DNA of 64,000 nt from JAAGZL01 sp050290785 (GTDB taxonomy: Bacteria > Pseudomonadota > Gammaproteobacteria > Chromatiales > Chromatiaceae): positions 78,897-142,896 of the forward strand of contig JBNKIR010000053.1 of assembly GCA_050290785.1 (NCBI GenBank), read 5' to 3'. The stretch's first letter is position 1, and each line of letters begins with the position of its first letter. Positions 9,801 through 18,024 of the stretch are shown one piece after another. Made by a program: the position numbers and the translations under genes. The notes beneath the pieces were generated by a model. That model saw only the letters and a list, made by a program, of their open reading frames with translations, was not told the origin of the DNA and ran no database searches.

Positions 9801-9861
9801 GTGCTGCAAGCGGCACAAGCCCTAATGTCAAAACCAACATCAGAGATAGTTTGTGGACCAT
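6814..9861 (-). CDS. fimV: FimV polar hub protein
   Basis: A 1015-residue FimV-type protein, an inner-membrane cell-pole organiser required for type IV pilus assembly and c-di-GMP/cAMP-linked polarity in pseudomonads. Seen in order: signal peptide MVHKLSLMLVLTLGLVPLAAQ, conserved ALGLGDIKLNSALNQ periplasmic domain, LysM peptidoglycan-binding domain (about residues 180-240), long Ala/Glu/Pro-rich region with coiled coil, one membrane segment (LLGVMLAVVMVLLGLIWILF), acidic cytoplasmic region and C-terminal TPR-like FimV domain (TKLDLAQAYIEMGDKEGA). I chose the ATG at 9861 because AGGGGGG precedes it and it gives a clean signal peptide; an upstream in-frame ATG at 9969 would spoil that. The neighbours asd and truA match the usual context. 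Confidence 0.95.
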   Translation of the reverse strand: MVHKLSLMLVLTLGLVPLAAQALGLGDIKLNSALNQKLNAEIALLSLAKGEIYDVKVTMASDEVFKRAGVDRSFLLTTLSFKPELKADGTAVVTVTSKEPIREPFLNFLIEVNWPKGRLVREYTVLLDPPVTLDRKPAPIEAPKVTPAPAAPIQTPIQTQTTPVEEAAPTADVPYTAGADEVKVDNNQSLWVIARNNKYDDVDHTRMMMAIYHANPQAFIKSNINRLKRGAILRIPKKEEVQSLGVREAQQEYKRHVEEWQADRLGTKKAEPEIAAESETAPEELKAEDVAAEESKPEEATTAQEETKAEDVAAEQEPKAEGEQAAEADKKGATPEQAKPEATAAQDAKVDEKAEAAPKAELKIATARPEGEGEAGPSEDGKSEETVARLKQQLLILEESAESTRGENEELSSRVEDLEDQVKDLERIIELKNKQFAALQAALAKSKKEQILLAEGQQQEVESTEKDGAAVTPEAKQPESETAAKTEQKPEPAPVEEEKKPETKVEKEQPKAVEKQPEPAVDAAKPKPVVEAAKPEPVVEKEKQESVVKPLPKVEKKPAKVAPVAPKAEPEPSLMDAVFGSPTLLGVMLAVVMVLLGLIWILFSRKRTNTADFQESILLNTIDDESESHLDEANNIPAHTEETSFLSDFSPSDIDALQDETGEVDPLSEADVYIAYGRYQQAEELIRQAIDKEPERDALKHKLFEILYATKDSDGFMRLVEEASGSSVETSNHAAWKRVLSMGKMLLPNNPKFADADEIDADNDLFSLDDDLLEEDMGESDFADLDATLTEAEFGVGNEDKKSPEEKSPDDILDIAGDLDDTGVGLDNLDFESDVDDDFISAALDELEELDDSLGSDNTAKERLASQEDDDEDEFTLTLSDLEDEGEKTILSLQDELNVDKEEESETGAVGDLEDLDISDDMLANELEETHQDIPEISDTDLEVGDSELISLGELDADLSLSGDAQDEISTKLDLAQAYIEMGDKEGATDILDEVLSEGDATQREKAQKIKDSIS

Positions 9862-10079
9862 GTCCCCCCCTAATCTACATCCATTCAAGATGAGCACTTG
9901 TTGTTCGATATGACGAAAAAAAACCAAAACGCCCCTGTAAATTCCGCTTGCTTCCCTTACATACTGCATTAAATTCCAGACGAAATTTAGAATGAACTTA
10001 AAATTTCACCGCTAACTATAGCTTATAAATGGAATTTTTCCAAAATTATTACAGCAAAGTTTACGGTACGTCAAGAATA

Positions 10080-11201
10080 TTAGGCCGCCTGCAGGAGTAT
10101 CCTGAGCATTCTGCGAAGTGGTTCCGCTGCACCCCACAATAGTTGATCACCGACGGTAAATGCCGATAGATAGTCATCGCCCATGGCTAACTTGCGCAAT
10201 CTGCCAACCGGGACATCCAAAGTTCCCGTAACTTTGGCAGGAGTAAGCTCACGCGAGGTGATGTCACGTTCGTTTGGCACCACCCTCGCCCAATCGTTGG
10301 CACTGGCCAGGATATCTTCGATCTCGTCGATGGGGATATCCTTCTTCAGTTTAATGGTGAGGGCCTGGCTATGGGAGCGCATGGCGCCAATACGCACGCA
10401 AAGTCCATCAATGAGAACAGGGTTATCCTCACGACCCAGTATCTTGTTGGACTCGACGCTGCCCTTCCACTCCTCCCGACTCTGGCCATTCTCCAGTTTG
10501 GTATCGATCCAGGGAATAAGGCTGCCCGCCAGTGGGACGCCGAAGTTCTCGGTCGGGAAGCCATCACTGCGCATCTCTTCCGCCACGATGCGATCGATAT
10601 CCAGGATGGCGGATGCAGGGTCCTGTAGCAGAGATGCGACCGACGCATGGGCGCTACCCATCTGCGCCAACAGCTCACGCATGTTCTTGGCACCGGCACC
10701 GGAGGCCGCCTGATAGGTCATGGCGGTCATCCATTCGACCAGATCATGCTGAAACAGGCCGCCCAGCCCCATCAGCATCAGACTGACGGTACAGTTACCG
10801 CCGATGTAGTTCTTTACCCCTGCCTGTATAGAGTCCCTGATCAGGTCGCCGTTAACCGGATCCAGGATGATGATGCTATCCCTGTCCATACGCAGGGCGG
10901 ATGCGGCGTCGATCCAGTAGCCGTTCCAACCCTCAGAACGCAACTTGGGGAACACCTCCTTGGTGTAGTCGCCACCCTGACAGGATACGATGATATCCAT
11001 AGCCTTGAGTTCATCGATATCGCTGGCATCTTTCAGTAACGGGATATCCTGTCCGATATCCGGTCCCGGCTGGCCAACCTGGGAGGTGGTAAAGAATACC
11101 GGCTCATCGATCAGATCAAAGTCTTTCTCTTCCAGCATGCGGTCCATCAGGACCGAGCCGACCATACCACGCCAACCAACAAAGCCTATGCGCTTACTCA
11201 T
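10080..11201 (-). CDS. asd: Aspartate-semialdehyde dehydrogenase
   Basis: About 373 residues of the Gram-negative Asd type, reducing aspartyl phosphate to aspartate semialdehyde with NADPH for lysine, threonine, methionine and diaminopimelate synthesis. The N-terminal nucleotide-binding motif GFVGWRGMVGSVLM and the catalytic GGNCTVSLM (Cys137) are intact. Two starts are possible: a GTG at 11213 or the ATG at 11201. I prefer the ATG because it gives the family N terminus (MSKRIGFVGWRG). It lies between leuB and fimV. Confidence 0.97.
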   Translation of the reverse strand: MSKRIGFVGWRGMVGSVLMDRMLEEKDFDLIDEPVFFTTSQVGQPGPDIGQDIPLLKDASDIDELKAMDIIVSCQGGDYTKEVFPKLRSEGWNGYWIDAASALRMDRDSIIILDPVNGDLIRDSIQAGVKNYIGGNCTVSLMLMGLGGLFQHDLVEWMTAMTYQAASGAGAKNMRELLAQMGSAHASVASLLQDPASAILDIDRIVAEEMRSDGFPTENFGVPLAGSLIPWIDTKLENGQSREEWKGSVESNKILGREDNPVLIDGLCVRIGAMRSHSQALTIKLKKDIPIDEIEDILASANDWARVVPNERDITSRELTPAKVTGTLDVPVGRLRKLAMGDDYLSAFTVGDQLLWGAAEPLRRMLRILLQAA

Positions 11202-11260
11202 CACCTTACTCACAATAAAATTATGCTAGCCCCAACAGAGCTACTAAATACCATAAACAA

Positions 11261-12340
11261 TCAGCCTTTAAGGGCCGCAACCACCGCGTCACCCATCTCT
11301 ACGGTACCGACCTGCTTGCAGCCAGCAGACATGATATCCGGGGTGCGTAGGCCCTGATCCAAAACTTGGTCCACGGCCTGCTCGATTCGTTCCGCCATCT
11401 CTGCATTATCCAGAGAGTAACGCAGCATCATGGCCACCGACAGGATGGTCGCCAACGGATTGGCCACACCCTTGCCGGCGATATCCGGGGCCGAACCGTG
11501 GATAGGTTCATACATGCCCTTGCCGTTCTCATCCAGAGAGGCCGAAGGCAACATACCGATGGAACCGGTCAACATGGCGGCACAGTCCGACAGGATATCG
11601 CCAAACATATTGGTGGTGACCATCACATCAAACTGCTTGGGCGCACGCACCAACTGCATGGCCGCATTATCCACATACATATGGGATAACTCCACCTCTG
11701 GATACTCCTTACCTACCTCAATGGCCACATTACGCCACATCTCGGTACACTCCAGCACGTTGGCCTTATCCACGGAACAGAGCCGCTTGCCACGCTTCAT
11801 GGCAATATCCATGGCCACGCGCAGGATTCGGTCCACCTCGGACTCTCTATATACTAAGGTGTTGAACCCCTCCTTCTCGCCGGACTCCAACTCCTTCACG
11901 CCCCGGGGCTGACCGAAATAGATGCCGCCGGTAAGCTCGCGTACGATCATGATATCCAGACCGGATACCACCTCCGGCTTCAGGGTGGAGGCATCCGCCA
12001 GTTGCGGATAGAGGATGGCCGGACGCAGGTTGGCGAACAGCTTCAGCTCCTTGCGCAGACCCAGCAGGCCCTTCTCCGGACGCAGGGAGATATCCAATGA
12101 CTCCCACTTGACGCCACCGACCGCGCCCAACAACACTGCATCAGCCTCCCGGGCCAGCTCCAGGGTAGCCTCTGGCAGTGGTGATCCGGTCTCGTCGTAG
12201 GCGCATCCACCCACCAGGGCCTCATCCACCTCCACATCCAGACCAAAGTCATTCTGCAGGCAGGTTATAACCTTCATGGCCTCGGCCACGATCTCTTTAC
12301 CAATGCCGTCGCCAGGTAGCACTAATATTCTTTTGCTCAT
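11261..12340 (-). CDS. leuB: 3-Isopropylmalate dehydrogenase
   Basis: A 359-residue LeuB, the usual length, oxidising and decarboxylating 3-isopropylmalate with NAD+ in leucine synthesis. The GDGIGKEIV start, the substrate-binding RELTGGIYFGQPRG region, the metal-binding segment MFGDILSD and the NAD loop EPIHGSAPDIAGKG are all visible. It follows leuC-leuD after a 192-bp spacer that carries a pair of repeats. asd follows after about 60 bp. Confidence 0.98.
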   Translation of the reverse strand: MSKRILVLPGDGIGKEIVAEAMKVITCLQNDFGLDVEVDEALVGGCAYDETGSPLPEATLELAREADAVLLGAVGGVKWESLDISLRPEKGLLGLRKELKLFANLRPAILYPQLADASTLKPEVVSGLDIMIVRELTGGIYFGQPRGVKELESGEKEGFNTLVYRESEVDRILRVAMDIAMKRGKRLCSVDKANVLECTEMWRNVAIEVGKEYPEVELSHMYVDNAAMQLVRAPKQFDVMVTTNMFGDILSDCAAMLTGSIGMLPSASLDENGKGMYEPIHGSAPDIAGKGVANPLATILSVAMMLRYSLDNAEMAERIEQAVDQVLDQGLRTPDIMSAGCKQVGTVEMGDAVVAALKG

Positions 12341-12369
12341 CTTCGTTTTAAATCCTTATGTTTGTTTAT

Positions 12370-12520
12370 CCGCGAATAAACACAAATTAACGCAAATAAA
12401 AATTCATCTTTAAGATTATGAATGAAAAACTAAAACCAATGTGTCGCACATCCAGCATTATCATGCATCAACATCTTAAAGGTATTATCAACATTTGCGT
12501 TTATTGGCGTTCATTTGCGG
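12370..12520. repeat. Inverted pair of 28-bp cgcaaat-type repeats between leuB and leuD
   Basis: The copies at 12370-12397 and 12493-12520 are in opposite orientation and agree at 23 of 28 positions by my alignment. Each is built of short iterations of the words cgcaaat and aataaacg. They flank 95 bp of AT-rich spacer within the 192-bp leuB-leuD gap. They could form a large hairpin in mRNA or be an intergenic repeat family. No coding sequence is present here. Confidence 0.65.
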
Positions 12521-12532
12521 ACTAATGTTCTA

Positions 12533-13171
12533 TCAGGCAAACACCCAAGGTGCCTGTTCACGCCTCTTTTCCTCAAAGTCCTTGATCTCATCACTGTGGC
12601 GCAAGGTCAGACCGATATCGTCCAGGCCCTCCAGCAGACAGTGCTTGCGGAACTCGTCCACCTCAAAGCTAATGCTCTCGCCATCGCCTAGACGCAACTC
12701 CTGGGCATCCAGGTCCACAGTCATCTCCAGGGCCTGCTCACTGGCGGCCTGGGCGAACAGACCATCAACGACCGCCTCATCCAATACGATGGGCAGGATA
12801 CCGTTCTTGAAACAGTTATTGAAGAAGATATCGGCGAAGCTCGGTGCCAGTATCACCTTAAAGCCGAAATCGGCCAGGGCCCATGGGGCATGCTCGCGGG
12901 ATGAACCGCAACCGAAGTTTTTCCTGGTCAACAACACCTGGGCTTTAGAGTAGCGCTCATCATTCAACACAAACTCGGTATTGAGCGGACGGTTGCTGCA
13001 GTCCATATCCGGCTCGCCGTGATCCATATAGCGCCACTCATCAAACAGGTAGGGGCCAAATCCGGTACGTTTGATCGACTTCAGAAACTGTTTGGGTATG
13101 ATGGCGTCGGTATCCACATTGGATCGATCCAGTGGGGCGACCACGCCAGTGAATGTTGTGAATTTTTCCAT
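12533..13171 (-). CDS. leuD: 3-Isopropylmalate dehydratase small subunit
   Basis: A 212-residue LeuD that completes the aconitase-type isomerase with LeuC. The start MEKFTTFTGVVAPLDRSNVDTDAIIPKQFL (written here only as far as needed: MEKFTTFTGVVAPLDRSNVD) and the swivelling-domain motif NFGCGSSREHAPWAL are diagnostic. The ATG at 13171 directly abuts the leuC stop, so the two are co-translated. Confidence 0.97.
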   Translation of the reverse strand: MEKFTTFTGVVAPLDRSNVDTDAIIPKQFLKSIKRTGFGPYLFDEWRYMDHGEPDMDCSNRPLNTEFVLNDERYSKAQVLLTRKNFGCGSSREHAPWALADFGFKVILAPSFADIFFNNCFKNGILPIVLDEAVVDGLFAQAASEQALEMTVDLDAQELRLGDGESISFEVDEFRKHCLLEGLDDIGLTLRHSDEIKDFEEKRREQAPWVFA

Positions 13172-14575
13172 TTATAACCCCCTCACATCTACAAAATGGC
13201 CCTCAACCGCAGCAGCGGCTGCCATGGCCGGACTGACCAGATGGGTGCGTCCGCCCTGCCCCTGACGACCCTCGAAGTTGCGGTTCGAGGTGGAAGCGCA
13301 GCGATCACCAGGATTAAGCCGGTCCGCGTTCATGGCCAGACACATGGAACAGCCCGGCTCGCGCCACTCAAACCCGGCGTCGATGAATATCTTATCCAGC
13401 CCTTCCTGTTCCGCCTGCTGCTTAACCAATCCGGTGCCTGGAACCACCAGCGCCTGCTTGATACCTGCGGCAACCTTGCGACCCTTCACCACCTCGGCCG
13501 CCGCACGCAGATCCTCGATGCGGCCATTGGTGCAGGAGCCGATGAATACGTGATCCGGCTGGATATCCACCAGCCTGGTCCCGGCCTCCAGACCCATGTA
13601 TTCCAGGGCGCGGCGCATGCCCTGGGCCTTTACCGGGTCTGCCTCGTCATCCGGGTTGGGCACCACGGCACCGACCGGCAACACCATCTCCGGCGAGGTA
13701 CCCCAGGTCACCTGGGGTTCGATGCTGGCTGCATCCAGCTCCACCACGGCATCGAACTCGGCGCCTTCATCACTCTTGAAGTTGCGCCAGGCCGCTACCG
13801 CCTGTTCCCAGAGTTCACCGGTAGGCGCATAGGGACGGCCCTTTAGATAATCGATGGTGGTGTCATCCACCGCCACGATACCGGCACGGGCACCGGCCTC
13901 GATCGCCATATTACACAGGGTGAGGCGACCCTCCATGCTGAGATTGCTGATGGCTGTACCGGCAAACTCGATCACATAACCGGTCCCGCCTGCCGTACCC
14001 AACTTGCCGATGACGGCCAGGGTGATGTCCTTGGCGGTCACGCCACTGCCCAACTCGCCATCCACCCGCACCAGCATGGACTTGGATTTCTTCTGGATCA
14101 GGCACTGGGTGGCCAGCACATGCTCCACCTCGGAGGTGCCGATACCGAAGGCCAGGGCCCCGAAGGCGCCGTGGGTGGCGGTATGGGAGTCGCCACACAC
14201 CACGGTCATGCCGGGCAGGATCGCACCCTGCTCTGCACCCATGACGTGTACCACACCCTGGCGAATGTCGTTCATGCCGAATTCGGTAATACCGAACTCC
14301 TGGCAGTTCTGGTCCAGGGTCTCCACCTGCAACCGGGCGATGGGGTCATCGATGCCGTTGGCCCGTCCCAGGGTGGGTACATTGTGATCAGGAGTGGCGA
14401 TGGTGGAACCGGTGCGCCACAGCTTGCGCCCGGTCATGCGCAGGCCCTCAAACGCCTGCGGAGAGGTGACCTCATGCACCAGTTGCCGGTCGATATAGAG
14501 CAACACCGTGCCGTCATCGTCGGTGCGGACCACGTGCTCATCCCAAAGCTTGTCGTAAAGGGTCTTTTTACTCAT
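13172..14575 (-). CDS. leuC: 3-Isopropylmalate dehydratase large subunit
   Basis: A 467-residue LeuC, an aconitase-family [4Fe-4S] enzyme that isomerises 2- to 3-isopropylmalate. Cluster cysteines are in FIGSCTNGR and GCSMCLAMN, and the HTATHGAFGALAFGIG segment is typical. I chose the ATG at 14575 (MSKKTLYDKLWDEHVV), which has GAGGAAA upstream and matches family starts; an in-frame ATG at 14638 would intrude into the divergent LysR promoter. It leads the leuC-leuD-leuB run. Confidence 0.97.
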   Translation of the reverse strand: MSKKTLYDKLWDEHVVRTDDDGTVLLYIDRQLVHEVTSPQAFEGLRMTGRKLWRTGSTIATPDHNVPTLGRANGIDDPIARLQVETLDQNCQEFGITEFGMNDIRQGVVHVMGAEQGAILPGMTVVCGDSHTATHGAFGALAFGIGTSEVEHVLATQCLIQKKSKSMLVRVDGELGSGVTAKDITLAVIGKLGTAGGTGYVIEFAGTAISNLSMEGRLTLCNMAIEAGARAGIVAVDDTTIDYLKGRPYAPTGELWEQAVAAWRNFKSDEGAEFDAVVELDAASIEPQVTWGTSPEMVLPVGAVVPNPDDEADPVKAQGMRRALEYMGLEAGTRLVDIQPDHVFIGSCTNGRIEDLRAAAEVVKGRKVAAGIKQALVVPGTGLVKQQAEQEGLDKIFIDAGFEWREPGCSMCLAMNADRLNPGDRCASTSNRNFEGRQGQGGRTHLVSPAMAAAAAVEGHFVDVRGL

Positions 14576-14653
14576 GCCTATTTCCTCATTAATTGATGTC
14601 CGAATCTTAGTCCTGAACCAACTAGAAAACAAATTCATCTTTTTTCTTTATAT

Positions 14654-14670
14654 TATTCCTGAATGGAATA
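14654..14670. promoter_or_regulatory. Dyad in the leuC-lysR divergent promoter region
   Basis: TATTCC-N5-GGAATA is a perfect interrupted palindrome 12 bp upstream of the LysR start and about 80 bp upstream of leuC. LysR proteins typically bind dyads in the intergenic region next to their own gene, so this is a reasonable operator candidate. A related palindrome (TTCCATTGGAA) lies downstream of the regulator at 15564-15574. Confidence 0.4.
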
Positions 14671-14681
14671 TACTCCAGGTT

Positions 14682-15551
14682 ATGGACATAAACACCCTGA
14701 AGGCCTTCGTGGCCGTAGCGGAAACCGGCTCCTTTTCCCTGGCGGCCGAACGCATCTTTCTCACCCAGTCCGCCGTGAGTAAACGTATCGCCGTCCTGGA
14801 GGAGGAGCTGGGGGTAAAGTTGTTCGACCGCATCGGCAAGAGCACCAGCCTGAACGAGACCGGACGCAATCTGCTGCCAAGGGCCATTAACATGCTGCAG
14901 GAGATGGAGGATATCCGACGTTCCATATCCAATCTCTCGGGCGATGTGACAGGTGTGCTAACCATGGGCATAAGTCACCATATCGGCCTGCACCGTATCC
15001 CGTCGATATTGAGGAGATTCCGACAAAGGCATCCCAATGTGCAACTGGATATCCGCTTCCTCGGATCGGAGGCGGCCTGCCACGCCGTGGCCCAGGGCAA
15101 GCTGGAACTGGGCATAGTCACACTACCGACCGAGCCGCCTCCCAATCTAGATATAATCCAACTTTGGCATGACCCACTTCAACTCGTAGTGAGCCAGGAA
15201 CACCCGCTGGCACAGATAGCCCACCCCACACTGGAGGATCTGGTCAAACACCCGGCACTGCTGCCGGGGATGGGGACCTACACCCGCAACATCCTGGAAC
15301 AGGCACTGACACCCAGGGAGCTTAAGATAGACGTAGCCATCTCCACCAACTATCTTGAAACCCTAAAGACCATGGCCACTACCGGTATCGGCTGGAGCCT
15401 GCTTCCGGAAATCATGATAGATAGTAGCGAGCTGCATGTTATCGACATACATGGGCTCAATCTGTATCGAACACTGGGTGCCGTCACCCATAGCGCCAGG
15501 ACCCTCTCCAATGCGGCAAATGCTATGCTTGGTCTATGCATAGAAGAGTAA
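14682..15551 (+). CDS. LysR-family transcriptional regulator divergent from leuC
   Basis: A 289-residue LysR protein. Residues 1-60 form the winged helix-turn-helix (TLKAFVAVAETGSFSLAAER, TQSAVSKRIAVLEEELGVKL); the rest is a periplasmic-binding-fold effector domain. I chose the ATG at 14682 because it gives the standard LysR N terminus; the longer reading frame to 14574 overlaps the leuC start. Divergence from leuC suggests it controls leucine genes or the downstream permease. Pseudomonads carry a LysR gene in the same position. The effector is unknown. Confidence 0.9.
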   Translation: MDINTLKAFVAVAETGSFSLAAERIFLTQSAVSKRIAVLEEELGVKLFDRIGKSTSLNETGRNLLPRAINMLQEMEDIRRSISNLSGDVTGVLTMGISHHIGLHRIPSILRRFRQRHPNVQLDIRFLGSEAACHAVAQGKLELGIVTLPTEPPPNLDIIQLWHDPLQLVVSQEHPLAQIAHPTLEDLVKHPALLPGMGTYTRNILEQALTPRELKIDVAISTNYLETLKTMATTGIGWSLLPEIMIDSSELHVIDIHGLNLYRTLGAVTHSARTLSNAANAMLGLCIEE

Positions 15552-15563
15552 ATAACTTGAACA

Positions 15564-15574
15564 TTCCATTGGAA
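15564..15574. promoter_or_regulatory. Short palindrome between lysR and the SLC13 permease
   Basis: TTCCATTGGAA is a perfect 11-bp palindrome around a central base, 15 bp before the permease start. It shares TTCC/GGAA half sites with the dyad at 14654-14670, though with different spacing. It may be a second site for the same regulator. Confidence 0.3.
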
Positions 15575-15589
15575 ACATAATAACTGACA

Positions 15590-17449
15590 ATGGATGCAAC
15601 ACTCACAACCGGTCTGGCCACCCCTTCTTTCCATGCCATTGTGGTTATGGTGATAGTTGTTATCGCCCTATTTCTGTTTACCCGTGATGAGCTGCCGTTG
15701 GCATCATCTAGCCTGGTTGTACTCGTAACACTCATCCTGTTCTTCGAGCTGTTTCCCTACCACGATGGAAATAAGGTCCTAAGTGCAAAACAGTTTTTCT
15801 CTGGCTTCGGACACGAGGCCCTGATAGCGGTATCGGCCCTGATGATAGCTGGCCACGGTCTGGTCCGAACCGGGGCGCTGGAGCCGATCGGCAGGCAGCT
15901 GGCACGTTACTGGACCAATCATCCGCAATTATCCATGATCGCCACCCTGTTTGCCGGAGCCGTGTTAAGTGCCTTTGTAAACAACACCCCTATAGTCGTG
16001 CTGCTGTTGCCTATCTTGATAAGCGTATCGCTACGCACCGGAACCAAGGCTGCCCGCACCCTGATGCCGATGGGGTTCGCCACCCTGATCGGCGGCACCA
16101 CTACCACCATCGGCACCTCCACCAACCTGCTGGTGGTATTCGTTGCCTATGACCTGGGTCTAAGACAGTTCGGAATGTTCGATTTTGCCCTGCCCGCCAT
16201 CATCGCAGGTAGTGCAGGTATCCTGTACCTGTGGCTGATCGCCCCCAGGCTCATCCCGGAACGCGAACCTATGCTCAAATCCACCTCTCCCCGTATGTTT
16301 CGGGCCCAGTTACACATCGATGACGATAGCGTCGCAAACGGCAAGACCATTGCAGAGATACTGGATCTGACAGATGGTCGTCTGGAGATCGAACAGGTGC
16401 TGCGGGGAGACCGCGCCTACTGTCTGGTCACCCTCCCGGATGTGTTTATCAAGTCCGGCGATCGTATCGTGGTATTCGATACACCGGAACACCTGATGGA
16501 GTTTGAGAGTGTGCTTGGCGCAAAACTCTATTCACAAAATGCGCCGGTAGATGAACAACATCCGCTAATGGACGACAAGCAGCAGATAGCCGAAGTTGCG
16601 GTGGTGCGCGGATCTCCATTAGAGGGGACCACCCTGTATGATTATCAGTTCAGCGCCCGCTATCAGGTCATGGTGCTGGCCCTGCATCGTGCAGGCATCA
16701 TAGACAGACATGGTGTCCAGGCCCCACAGGAACATCCGGAGGAGACGCGCCTCAAATACGGTGACGTTATCCTGTTACAGGGTTCAAAAAATAAGATCAA
16801 GCAGTTAAAGACCAAGGGCGAGCTACTGGTCCTGGACGCCACAGAGGATCTGGCCCACTCCAAAAAGGCGCCACTGGCGTTGGCGATCATGTTCGGTATA
16901 GTGGCCCTGGCCGCCTTGGGTATCCTGCCGATCGCGGTAAGCGCAACCATCGGTGTGCTCATAATGCTCCTGACCCGCTGCCTGCGCTGGAATGATGTTA
17001 GCCGAGCACTCAATGCATCAGTAATAATGATCATTGTTACCAGTTTGGCGATGGGAACGGCATTGGTGGAAACAGGTGGAACTGAATATATCGCATCAGC
17101 CTATGTGGCAGCCACCATGGGACTGCCGCCAGCATATGTACTCAGTGGACTGATGCTATTGATGTCCATCCTGACCAATATAGTATCCAACAATGCTGCC
17201 GCCGTGGTAGGGACCCCGATTGCCATAGGCATCGCAAACCACCTGGGGGCACCCCCGGAGCCATTCGTGCTCGCCGTGCTGTTCGGTGCCAACCTGAGTT
17301 ACGCCACACCAATGGCCTATAAGACCAACCTTCTGGTAATGAATGCCGGTAACTACAGATTTGGGGATTTTGTCAGAGTAGGTGTTCCGCTCACGATCCT
17401 GATGTGGTTGCTGCTCAGCTTTCTCCTCCCCTGGCTGTATGGTATGTAG
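15590..17449 (+). CDS. SLC13-type permease with two internal RCK_C domains
   Basis: A 619-residue membrane protein. Residues ~15-225 form the first transporter half with SAFVNNTPIVVLLLP and IGGTTTTIGTSTNLLVV, the SLC13/CitMHS hairpin signatures. Residues ~235-420 are cytoplasmic and hold two TrkA_C-like domains (IEQVLRGDRAYCLVTL and AEVAVVRGSPLEGTTL). The second half repeats the signature as TNIVSNNAAAVVGTP. This family imports dicarboxylates, sulfate or related anions with Na+ or H+; the substrate cannot be read from sequence. It follows the LysR gene by 38 bp. The RCK_C domains suggest ligand-controlled gating. Confidence 0.85.
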   Translation: MDATLTTGLATPSFHAIVVMVIVVIALFLFTRDELPLASSSLVVLVTLILFFELFPYHDGNKVLSAKQFFSGFGHEALIAVSALMIAGHGLVRTGALEPIGRQLARYWTNHPQLSMIATLFAGAVLSAFVNNTPIVVLLLPILISVSLRTGTKAARTLMPMGFATLIGGTTTTIGTSTNLLVVFVAYDLGLRQFGMFDFALPAIIAGSAGILYLWLIAPRLIPEREPMLKSTSPRMFRAQLHIDDDSVANGKTIAEILDLTDGRLEIEQVLRGDRAYCLVTLPDVFIKSGDRIVVFDTPEHLMEFESVLGAKLYSQNAPVDEQHPLMDDKQQIAEVAVVRGSPLEGTTLYDYQFSARYQVMVLALHRAGIIDRHGVQAPQEHPEETRLKYGDVILLQGSKNKIKQLKTKGELLVLDATEDLAHSKKAPLALAIMFGIVALAALGILPIAVSATIGVLIMLLTRCLRWNDVSRALNASVIMIIVTSLAMGTALVETGGTEYIASAYVAATMGLPPAYVLSGLMLLMSILTNIVSNNAAAVVGTPIAIGIANHLGAPPEPFVLAVLFGANLSYATPMAYKTNLLVMNAGNYRFGDFVRVGVPLTILMWLLLSFLLPWLYGM

Positions 17450-17450
17450 G

Positions 17451-17876
17451 TTATTTCTCCGCTTCCAAGACCGCCATGGTGATCCTGGATATGGCTATAC
17501 TGCGATCATCCTCATCGGTAACTCTGATATCCCATACCTGGGTCGATCTGCCGATATGAACGGGCCTTGCCACCGCAAACACCAGACCAGATTTAACCGA
17601 GCGCAGATGATTGGCATTTATCTCCAGTCCAACGCAATGATTACCCGGAGGCGCCGCCATAACCGCAGCTATGCTGCCAACCGTCTCCGCCAGCGCCACC
17701 GTGGCCCCGCCATGCAATATGCCCATGGGTTGATGGGTCTGGGCACATACCGGCATGGATGCCTTGAGGTAATCATCACCGATCTCAGTGATCTCTATAC
17801 CCAGATGCTCGACCATGGTGTTTTCTGAAATCCGCGCAATCCCATCCAATGAAAGATAATTTTTCCAGATAGTCAC
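17451..17876 (-). CDS. Hotdog-fold acyl-CoA thioesterase (PaaI/MenI type)
   Basis: A 141-residue hotdog protein. The motif GILHGGATVALAETVGS contains the catalytic Glu after the HGG turn, as in YdiI/MenI and PaaI. Such enzymes hydrolyse aromatic or naphthoyl-CoA thioesters in the cytoplasm. The specific substrate is not evident. Its stop is one base from the stop of the convergent permease gene, so the two transcripts run into each other. Confidence 0.85.
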   Translation of the reverse strand: MTIWKNYLSLDGIARISENTMVEHLGIEITEIGDDYLKASMPVCAQTHQPMGILHGGATVALAETVGSIAAVMAAPPGNHCVGLEINANHLRSVKSGLVFAVARPVHIGRSTQVWDIRVTDEDDRSIAISRITMAVLEAEK

Positions 17877-18024
17877 AATCGCCCTCTATTATCCATAGCA
17901 AAATTGATATTTATTATATACCAAAGAATATCCATAAATTTCTAAAGAAATCAGAACCATTGCCGACTATTGTTCGGAATACGTAAAGAAAGAAGTTAAA
18001 TTCCATTCAAGGGATAGAGCGGCC

